The notes under the pieces are model-generated. The model searched no databases. It was not told the origin of the DNA and saw only the letters and a program-made list of their open reading frames with translations. DNA of 60,000 bases from Antedon mediterranea (Eukaryota > Echinodermata > Crinoidea > Comatulida > Antedonidae): contig NC_092674.1 of NCBI RefSeq assembly GCF_964355755.1, positions 2,983,001 to 3,043,000 on the forward strand, read 5' to 3'. Positions 13,201-25,200 of the stretch are shown here, one piece after another. The number at the start of each line of letters is the position of its first letter. Within the stretch, counting starts at the first letter, position 1. The translations under genes and the position numbers were made by a program.

Positions 13201-16200
13201 CTGGATTGAAGCTGTGTACTGATGATCTGCCTTCATCTCCACTTAGGATTCCATTTGTACCATCATCATCATTAACCTAATTAAAATTATACAGAAAAAA
13301 TGCCATCATTTCATTTTGATTTGATTTATTTCAAATAAGATAAAAACGGAAAAAAAAAACCCCTTATTTTGTATGGTACCAGGGATAACCCTGTAATTAT
13401 TAAATGGGGAGTAAACACTAGTGAAATCAATAGGAAAAGGCAATTGAGAATGTCTTAACATTACTCAGAAAATGGTTGTAGCATAAAAACTGAAACATTG
13501 AGACATTTTCAACTTTATTTTCTTTTGATAATAAAACATGGTGTACAGCAAACCTGACATTTTTATTATTGTTTTTTTTTTGTTGAACCTTATTTTAAAA
13601 GTGTTTTAAGAATGCTTAAGAAAGGAGACACGTGGTATACAGTAAAGTCGAATACCATAAAGGGGACACCATTGAGTCTCAACAAAGTGTTCCCATTAAT
13701 AATAAATTTAAAATGTACCTGGTATTCATACAAGTTGCTAGAGTCTGACTGACCACGCTGTATAACAATACGAGAGTTACTATGTTGGGGTGTGGTGGGT
13801 GCAGACGACACATCCGTATTCCAAGCTGTGTCTGTTGCTGACGCTGACTGCTCTGCATCGTTCTTATCCGGCGAAGACTGATAATCATAATGATGTTCTA
13901 TTGTGTGCGAGTTGTACGCCTCGTAACGTGAATCCCCTCCCCCAATTCGGTGGTCTGTGCTAACAGAATCTGTCATATCAATCGTCAAAGGTGTTGTAGT
14001 TCGCGGTGCACCAAGGCTTCGCGTAGACACGCGTGATGTGTTCAACGTACTGAAATTAACAAGATATCATTTACTACACTTTGTGAAAAATTTAATTAAA
14101 ATATATTTATTTCTCCACCCCAAAAAAAAACTGTGGCACAACATTGTGTATAATATAAAAATTAATGCAATATAAGAATCATATAGCATTTGTATACACT
14201 TTACCAAAAAAACAAAAGGTTTAATCTATTTTCCGTAAGAGTCAAATTATTAAAAAAAAGGTTTAAATTCTTATCTGTAAGAGTCAAATTATTAAAAAAA
14301 AGGTTTAAATTCTTATCCGTAAGAGGCAAATTATTAAAAAAAAGGTTTAATTTCTTATCCGTAAGAGTCAAAGTATTTAAAAAAAAGTTTAATTTCTTAT
14401 CAGTAAGAATCAAAGTATTTAAAAAAAGTTTAATTTCTTATCCGTAAGAGTCAAATGAGGTAAAAAAAAAAGAAGTTTAATCCATCATAGAAAAACATAT
14501 TTAAAAAATCCATGTATTTTGTGTCCTACCTAAATTTCATTTTCTTTTTTTTTTGTAGCTAGAATATTGTAAATAAGCAAATGGCTAATTGAATATGACA
14601 CATTAATAGAAAATAACTTTCTATTCTCTACTGCAAAGAACACCATTGACATAACTGAATAATCTTAAAATAAATTATCTGGTGTAGAAGAGGATGTAAT
14701 AATTCTTTTTGAGATATCATGATGTGAGAGAAATACTTTAAGCTGATGGATCATACAAAGCAATAAGCCTACTAAAGGTGTGCATTGCATAGAGTATACA
14801 TTTATCCTTACAAAGCATTTATCATGTGTCTTGAATTGATACCTGATAGCTATGTTTAATGGCACTCGATGCAAACTTTCAGAATTACATTCCTATCACT
14901 CATAGTAAACATATAATTTGACTCTAGATAATGTTAAGTATGTAATGTATGTAGTTACATTACTAAATGGCTGAATCAAATACACTTTAGAACGTGTATC
15001 AAAGGAATCGCCCAACAAGCATGATACGCTTTTCTTTATTTTATTTCTTATTTCTTTATTCGAATTCATAAAATAACACAACATAAAAAAAAATACAAAG
15101 AATGAATTCAGGGTAACACAAAAAAGTAACCAAAGGTCAAACTTATTAAACTTCTAATGGAATATGCCTAGTTCCTTGTACGATTTGTAAATTTGTTCAT
15201 GCAAAACAGACAATATTTACGAGACTGATGTAACTGAAGATAACGTAATGAATACTTACTTGGTAGCGCCTGTTCTTCTTACATAACCGTCTCGGATTTG
15301 ATCTGTAACTTGTTTCTGTGTACGACCACTATTAGGAAAAAAACAAAAAAAACATAGAAATACTTAGAAATAGAAATAGTTTGACAAAAAGTGTGATATG
15401 CCCAAATATGATAGTGATATGCTTAAATATGGTAGTGATATGACATCGTCATTTCCATATATGTGCACATCACATTTTGTTTTGTCATATAAAGTTTCAT
15501 AGTGTAGACAGAGCTTAAGATTAAAAAGCTGCATTCACATGGAACGAAGGAAAAAGGTTCTGTTTTGTTAAATGGAAAATCATATAATTGAATGGCTCCA
15601 TCTAAAAGTGAATTTGAATTTTGCTTAATTTTCGTTCTCTATTTACATAATAGTAAAGTATTTTGCCACCAACCATAACAGCATTCATGCAAATTGTACA
15701 TCATCCCTAATTATCATCGTGTCTTGGGTAAAGTAACAATATTCAGTAATATAATACCTGATCCTGCAGTTTCCAAATTAGTATAACACAATAACCAGGG
15801 CTCTATAGCTATCAATTACTAGTCTACTAGTTAGTAGCTAAATCCTACTAGACAATTACATAAGGGAGGTGAGTTCACTCATGCGTGACAATTAGAAAAC
15901 ATCATAGAACTAAAGTAAACAATTTAAGATGGTTTTATTAAGTTTCATTTCTTAAAGCAATAGCCTTGCAATTAACTGAAAACTATATTGAATCCAATAA
16001 TGGTTGGTTGATTTTACTATTTATCTATGCAATAGGTACCTATTTAAAGCTCTACACTATCAAACTAATGAGGGAAAAAGAAGTGACGTGCTCATATATG
16101 GACATGATGATGTCATATCACTACCATATTACAGCATATCATTACCATATTTGGGCATATCACTATCATATTTAGGCACATCAAATATTTTTTTCAATCT

Positions 16201-19200
16201 AGTTTTAAGATAGTGTAGACAGAGCTTAACAGACTGTGACAGTCGGTCAATTTAAAGCCTCTTTCATCGAGCCTCCCAAATAAAAACTTGTTATTATACT
16301 TGTAACATAAATATTGGATTGGTTTACAAGTTGTAGAATCTATTTAGCTTCTGAAATGCCCTCCAAGCTTTATTGATGTTAAAGGAGATTGAATTTGTCA
16401 AATGTAATGTTTCGTGAAATGAACTCATCAGAAAAAAAAAATGTACATAAAGCATGGTGGCATTGAATGCGTTGCAATTTGTCTACAATGATGAGGAACT
16501 TGTTATATAGTAAGAATTCTTAATGCTTACCTGTATCTAAAAGAGGATCCTCGGCTCATTAAGCGACGACGAGGGCGTGTTCTTCTCGCTTGGATGTGCC
16601 TGAAGAATGTATGATGCTCTACACAGTTTTTCCAAAAACGTTTGCAATCGTTACGATTACCGAGCAGAAACTCAACCGTACTTCGCGGATAACCCTAATC
16701 ACAAAAAAAAATAAGAACACCAATATTTGTCATTCAACTAGAAGATGTTTCATGTGATGGTACTATGATTTCAAATAGAATTGTGGTAAGGTTTACTTTT
16801 TAAATTAAACAATCGTAAATTAACAATAAATTGGATTTATACGATGGACTGATAAGTAACCAATCGAAAGTATACGATTCAGAATACCAATTGCACGTGG
16901 TATGATCAGTATCAGAACGGCTATTCAATCAAGATTATCCAAGTCATTAAACATGCAATCAAAACTAATTAAATTAACATTAACGATTGGATGGATACAC
17001 ACTCAATGGTAATGAGATGTTTCTGTAGTATACAGGGTTTAAATAAGCTACATAATTACTGTATTGTAATATTTTAGTTTTAAATTATATTGTTTTTGTG
17101 TTATGTCCACGATTATCAAATTTTTTAGCATTAGTTTAGGCTCTGTCTACACTATCAAAGTTTATATGACAAAAAAAAATGTGCCCATATATGGACATGA
17201 ATGATGTCATATCACTACCATATTTGGGCATATCACTACCATATTTGGCATATAACTACCATATTTGGGCATATCACTACCATATTTGGGCATATCACTA
17301 CCATTTGTGGGCACTTTTTTTGATAGTGTAGACAGAGCTTTACAGTAGTTATCATCTATTATTATTCTGTTGCCCCATACCCGCTGATTCCTTTGGGTTC
17401 GTATCCAACCCTAGTCATCAGCGCAAGGCGGTGGTCTGAATGTATGAATGTTAGGCTAGTAATCTGGACATTGCGGGTTGGAGTAGCACTGGTATTAGTT
17501 ACTTGCGATTCGCCAGTGTTCGCAATAAGTTCTTAGCATACAATTACGTCAGAGATGGGGAAACATCTGACCAATGTCCAAGTATTATATCTCCTGCATT
17601 TACCGTTTATGTTTTTCTAACTAGCCCAATAGTTATAGTTATGTTGGTTGGGAGTTTAGTTTTGAGGGGTATTCATTCGTTGTAAGATTACTGTTGCTAT
17701 TACATCTAGTTAATTACTTTCTTTATGATAATATGCTATAGTATTGAAATACCTGTAATTTTAGCTAATTGTGTTGTTTAATTAAGTATCTATATAAATT
17801 ATATTTATTGATTCAATCCTGTTATGGGTGATTTTGGTCGCTGTTGAAAGAAGATGAAATAAAATTAAAAAAATTAAAAAAATTAATTTTGAAATCTGGT
17901 TTTGGGAGAGTTTGGTTTTCAGGTGGTTTGGTATTGGGAGAGTTGACTAATATGATATAACTTTAAAATACATGTTGACTCACATATCCTTCAGGGTGTA
18001 ACTTCACAAGGAACCTCTTCCTTTTAAAACTAAGCTTTCTGATCTTGGCCCAGGAAAATGTGTTGATCTTCATGTTGTTCTGAAATACAGACACACCTTG
18101 GCTTGTCACGGCGAGGAACAGTTGAATGTTCTCGTAATCTTTTGCAGGGAACGTGTGAACTCCATACATCTCCAGCCGACGGGCTACATCCAAGAGGTTG
18201 AAGTCTGCATCAGCTGGTGTCTGTCCACTGAAATATTTGTATAAGAAAATATTAAATTATAAATTAATTATCAAATATGATTCACAAGTATCTATTCTAT
18301 ATTATATACCGTGCATGGCCTTGTATAATCTCAGTTGGGTGGGATAAGGGGGGTGAGACTATTGGATTGCATTAACAAAGTTTTATGTTGAAATCTTTCC
18401 TAAATTCACTTGAGCATGTGAATATACTTTGATCATAAATGGTTTATTTCTTAAGATGATTTGTTTCTCTCATTTATAAAAAAATGAATGCATGATTTAT
18501 CCTTTTTTTAATATCGTAAAACCTGCACAAACTTACAGATGGTTTTTGTGGTATTCTTGTATCTTAGACTCCAACTGCTTTGTTTGGTTCGGTACAAATT
18601 TGATTGTGATATATCTTCCATCATCGTGTTCTGCTGGGTTGTAATCGCCAACTTCCGCTACAAAAATAAAAAAACAATTTTATGCATATTTTCTTGAAAC
18701 AAATTAAATTTGAAAAAAAATGATAATATAGATTACTTGATTAAAATATCATTGATATTATTCATCATAATTTAGAGGCTGACATGACGATAGCTTGGCA
18801 ACTTACCTGTAGAAACGTGTGAAAGCATGGTAGAGGCAAATGAGTGTATCTACCTAACGACACTCCCTTAACGCCGTTGGTCATTATTCACTACGTTTCG
18901 TTCGTGCATGATACAAGTTTAAATCATTTTGCCTATTCGACTGGGACTTTAATATAGTCTCTCTCTCTTCCTTAATACGTTTTTCATCATTCCGACATTA
19001 TGCTTTCCCCGATTTGTTCTGTTTTTGCCAGGATGATTTGTTATATTATTATACAATATAATTAGTAGTAGTAGTAGTAGTAGTAGTTAGTTATTCGTTG
19101 TATTTTTATTTCCAAACAATTAAATTACAATGGCAGCCATTGGCTGGGATGAAGTATTTAAAACAGTAGTGGTTTTTAAAATATTTGACTGTAATGTTGG

Positions 19201-22200
19201 AATAAAACCCACTGCTGGGTAATGATAAACTAATTGCGCGGAAACAAATTTAATTACAGCTAACACACTAGCTCTATTCTATGTAATGTCAAACGTAATA
19301 CTGTAATGTCAAATGTATTACTGTTGTAGCATATGGTTAATGTTACTCAACGTTTTACAATGGGTACAATACCAAGACTCACCTCACAATAAATGAATTA
19401 AATAAAAATGATTTATGAGGGTGTAATGCCAAAATACCTTGTTCTGAATTCACCTGTTTAAAGGTTTACAACGCTAATGACATTTAAATTCTCAATGTTG
19501 GTGAGGCCACAAATATGAATTTATAATACCTACAATAAATTGATGATGACGTGCTATTAACTACATCATTAATAAGTTCCAATTGCAACCTAGTTATAAA
19601 TGCGACATATTTTTAAAGCTCTGTCTACACTATCAAACATTTTTTTCACATGAAGTTTGATAGTGTAGACATAGCTTTATACAGTTTTTAAATATATACA
19701 AAAACTCCTCAACTAGGCTGCGCTAAACCTGACCAGACACTATTGTCCTTGTCATATTTAATTCACTATCAATTTATAATATGTGAATACACAGCATGGG
19801 GCCTGACGACTTCATCACCATCACATAATTAACTTCAATTTTCTTTGTAAAATTCATTTAAAATCATTTACAAAATATTTAGATTGGGCTTAAATGGATG
19901 TAACCAAACCCTAGCGTCATTTGCAATACTACACTTTTGAGAAGTTCTTACATTGCCTTTACAAAATATCAGTTTCAAGAAGTTCATGCAAAGGGCCTAC
20001 TGTAAATACCTAAATTTAGTTTATTTTTTTTACCATATTTAATGAGGGTGATCCATCCAGCAATTGCGGAATTCACAAGACAAACATATTATACACAAGA
20101 TGCTCTAAATAAACAAAGTCTTATTACAAATCTTTTGGAGTGGAGTTGTAATTTTGTCCTTGGGAAAAATCCTGACATGTGATGGGAATTGAACCCAGGA
20201 CCTTTAGAGTGGTAGCCAAGCATCATAACCACCAAGCCACAACTGCACTTCATTTACTGTAAGTACATACTTGACTGTTTTATTACCTCCACTAGAATGG
20301 TGAGAGAGGTTATGTGGTCGATCACGTGTGTTTGTTGTTTCTATTTGTTAGCAGGATTACTAAAAAAGTTAATGCCAAAATTTCATATGATTTTGAAGGA
20401 TGGTTTAATAGCTGTATGGGAACATGTCATTAAATTTTCATATGCCTAGACGGAGGGTTGCGCTCTTGGAGTTCCCTTCTAGTTTATAGAAGTAGTTATG
20501 TAAACCAAGGTATAAGGGGTTCATACACTTAACTTTCTTATGATATAAAATCAATGAAATTTCAGGTTTAGCTTTTATGATTTATTTTGCAAATTTTATT
20601 TTCAAAGTTGTCTTGAGCACAATACAGTATTATGAGATGTCAATGTTGTAATACAATAAAGGGTCAGAGGTGGGTGTAAGCTGCCATGGGTTACGCCACA
20701 CAGTTATTAACCTTACACCTAACACAACAACCATATTGAGCGAAAAACATGTTATTTCAAAACGTGAACTTGGACCTTTAAAACATCATCAAAACTTACC
20801 TTGTAAAACGTATGAAGCCATAAGCGCTGCGGTGTTCTCGGAACATGGCAGCTTACCGTTGGCAAGGTCCTTCTTAATTTGAAGAGCATAAAGGTATCTG
20901 ACAAGAGAAAAGAAAAATAATTCCAAAATAATAATCAATCAAAAATAACAACATTATCTTAAGGCATTTTGAATTATGGTTCTTTGAGAAAAAAATTCTA
21001 TGTTGTATTTCATTATTTGTGAAAACGGCAATAAACTGATAAATGAGCTTTAAAATCTACCCATGGATATACAGTATCATACCCAACAATTCTTAAGAGG
21101 TATTTATTAATGATAAATGTGAACATACTGTAGGCCTACAAAACCACTACTTCAAGGTCACAAAAATTGGGTTAATGAATAATATGTTGATATTTTATGT
21201 AAGAAATAACCTTGAAGTATGACAACTTCAGAATTAAAATGTTGACATTTATTATACCATCAAATTTGCTTATTTATATCAAGTTATCTCATAGCCATTT
21301 GACTTTTAACTGGAGGATAATTTAACTAGTCTGGAGTTTTCAAGACGGGTTATTTTAAATTAAACATTTTACCAACGTTTTTAGATTTTTTCTTTAAGTA
21401 ATTCTTTAAAATGGAAGCAGCTGTTAAAGATACATCCTCTGAAGGAAATGAAGATGACACCAACTTGACATGACCTTATATGACCTTGTGTCACTTTTGT
21501 TTATCTCTTTAATCTTTGTTTATCTGTATATTGTTATTGTCTTAGAATGGAACAATATTCTAAAATAGGTTTAATATTCCATACTGTGATTGAATTAAGA
21601 TTACACAAGGGAAAGAACAAAGAACACAATAAACTAACAACAATCTTATTCTTCCTGTCATCATTGGTGTAAACAGGAAGGGGAATTCCCTAATGATGTA
21701 CTTCTGTCTATACTAAAGTATTATAAGTAACAACAGGCAGCTAGCAAGAACACTAGAATTATCATTATCTTCATACTGTGCAGAGTCTCAATTGATAGTC
21801 ACACATGGGTTGGTCACATTTACTGTATGTAGCTGGGCTTCCTAGTTTTTTTTTAAATTTTATGTTCCACATGTTTCATATTCACTGTTACCCAATGAGA
21901 ATAGTCAAATATTTGCGCCATTTAGAGACCTTTTGAAATTAGGTCAAATTGAGATATTGTTTTAGTATTTTAAAAATAAAAACAATTTTTTTGCGATCCA
22001 AACCACAATAAATTGGGTTAGCTTTTATACCATTTTTTTTATATCATCGACGAAAACTGTTTTCAGAGGTGCCATTTCTAGTGCCAAAGAAATATTCTTA
22101 AAAATAGTTTTTCTTGCAGCAGAAATAGCAAAATTAATAGTTTCATTAAACCACAAGTGATGGTTTTAGAGGCAATCAGACAAATCTTTCACAGGAACTG

Positions 22201-25200
22201 GCAAATTATTTTTAACCCATCATTTCCAAATTAATTACAACACACTGGATTGAATCGTAAACTTAATTATGCCAGACCTCATGCTTAAAAAAAGAAAGTT
22301 TAGAACAAAGCCAGGCCTAAGTGTGATTCATATAATGAGGAAATTCTGATTTCCCAGGCAGGAAACTCTAAACATTTGCCCCGGAATAGATATCCAATCC
22401 ATACCTATAAAGATCGCTAGGCTGTACTCTTTACCTTGTGTTAGACCTACCACCAGCTTTCTGTTTACAGGATGTAGAATATGGTAAATATTTATACTAC
22501 TATTGGTAACAGATTCAAATTTAATTTCTACCATTTCATGACTAAGGGATAATATCATACAGATATTTATGGCGCAAGTGTTGAACTTACAAGTTTAAGG
22601 TCATAAATACAGAGATGATACTTGATGATTCTTGTTCATGAGCTTTGTAATGTTGTTATAGAACTAGTACACTTTTTCCCAAGGCCTGGAAATCCCTATT
22701 CCCTCAAACTTAGAAGGTTGTTATTTTATCTAATTCCGTTTCTTTTATATTAGCAGGTTTTGATTCCCCATGTTTTATCTTTTTTTTTTTTATTCATAGA
22801 CTTTCATTACAATTTATGGAGCTACTGCATTGTAACAGCCATAATGATACATAACAATTAAAAAAAACCTTTAAAAAATGTTTGATTTTGATTTCTTTGG
22901 AAACAATACTTGGCCAATACCATTAACAAGGCGCTCTTGATTTTCGAAGACATTTGACACCTGGACTTAGAAACTACCAAAACTGTGTTGATGAATCAAA
23001 TGTGAAAGCACATTCCAATCACAAAATATGATGTAACAAGTTCTTATGTCATAGGTCAAATTGAAAGCAGCTCCTTACTTAAAATGTGAAGCAGTCTTTC
23101 ATTTTTTAGTTAACATGTCAAAGGTCAAAACGAAAGCAGCTCCTTATTTATTTTGAAGCAAAGTTTTTCCATTTTTGAGGAAACATGTGAAGGGTCAAAA
23201 CGAAAGAAGCCCCTTACTTAATGTGAAGCAAAGTCTTTTATTTTTTAGGTAACATGTCAAAGGTCAAATCGAAAGCAGCTCCTTACTTAATGTGAAGCAA
23301 AGTCTTTCTTCCATTTCTACTGTTTGTTTACTTACTTTGTGAATTCATCCTGAAGCTGGCCTGGGTCAGGAATGTAAAATTTGACAGTAAACAAAAAGTT
23401 TGTTTTCTTTGGAGCTGAAATGAGAAAGAAAAAATAAAGTATTAAATATTTACAGTCAATAAAGCTATCTAAAATCAACTTTAAGTTGGTTTAGAAGATA
23501 TTCAGCAAGGAAACCGGTATGTATTATTATTATTCTACATTCTGAAAACAGTAAACTAAGCATGTTTTAAAGACCCAAATTAAAACACTTATTAATTATA
23601 GTTTAATAAGGTTTGAAAGCTGTACAAACTTTAGAAAATTAGAACAATATATAATTAATTAATACTATACAACATCCACAAAAAGAGGAGGGCGGAAAAC
23701 TGACCAAAAATCGTTATATAAAACAATTTCAGTATAAATCTAAATATGAAATTCTACACAAATATACTTGGTTTTATTTTGTGGTTGTCATATACTGTAT
23801 ACACAGCATTAACTACTGTGCGATTGTCATACTTAATAAGCCAACATTTCCAACTTTAGTTTAAATACTTATCTCTCCTGGGAGGCAGACTGAACTAAGC
23901 TAAAAATTATGAAACTAAGGGACAACCTCGACAATAAATATTAAATAAAAATACTATTATAACACAATATATTTGAAAATATTGTATTCCTTATCTTTTT
24001 TAAAAACACCTCTTTGTTGTACATATATTCAAGCATTTAAAATAGATGAAAGAAATAGATTTTGATTGAAATGTTGCTCAAACTTAAAATCTGATTTATA
24101 ATATAAATGAAATAGTTTGGACTACCTTTAAAGGGATCACCCACTGTTATCAACAAGTAAATTTGATTTGAAAAGAAATGCAAATAAAATGAACTTTGTT
24201 ATCTATTCTCTTTTTTTTTATACAGTACTTTCTAAAGTTTAACAACTGTATTGTATTCATTATGCTAGCATAAAGATTAAGTAAGATAGCTATATCTTTG
24301 CAATACTGCCAACATCTAAATCCAGGTCTGCTGCTACCTACAACACAATAGCTTACTTAAGCTCTGTCTACATTATTTGACAAAAAAAAGTGTGATGTTC
24401 TCAAATAAGGTAGTGATATGACATCATCATGTTCATATAAGGGCACATTACATTTTTTTGTCACATAAAGTTTGATAGTGTAGACAAGGCTTTAGATTTT
24501 AAATTAATGGCAATCCTGGATTTTCAAAACATACATTTGTTTCGTGCTCATATAGTAAAATGATCATCATCTAAAATCAATAATTATAGCAATAACAAAA
24601 TATATTAACCCCTACATCATAAATGATACAACACATTCTAGTTGACCTCTGACCTCTCCAAGCTATAGTGAGGTCAAACAGATTTCCTAGGCTTACTATG
24701 TCTGCTTGTGTAACATTCCAAACTACTATTCATGCTTTTATCAGTATTATATAATTTCAATGACAGCTCTGTTTAAAAGCCTCAACATATCCAGACCAAC
24801 TTTAGCTTTAAAATATTCAACACATTAGTGGTGTATGGTAGCTATAAAATAGTTATTACGATAAATGGTAAAGCCTGTTGGAAACTTTCTAATAGTAATA
24901 CTTTATTGATGATATTTGGTACAGGTCAATCGGGTAGCTGTTTATTATAGGTCTACAGAATGTAGGAAAAACTTAACTTAAAAGCAAGTATTAAAGGGGG
25001 ATTCTGGGTTTAAAATTGATTTTAAATATCGTTTATTTATTAAATAAAAAATATTATAACAATATAGACATGTCAGAATGAAGAAGTAATAACGAGAAAT
25101 TAAAAAAAATTAAATTTCATATACATTTTAGGGTAAATTCATGGAAAGTCTGTTTTTCAGCAGCTTAGGGAAGCTCATTAATATTCATGAGATATTCACA

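Noticed and set aside
14190-14447. Repetitive open frames on both strands (for example [14 protein letters not shown])
   Set aside because: A 41-42-bp minisatellite without stops in several frames explains both.
22328-22558. Minus-strand open frame beginning [16 protein letters not shown] with a donor CAAG|GTAAAG
   Set aside because: It is in phase 1, so it cannot join exon 5; there is no similarity to FERM proteins and no promoter-like sequence.
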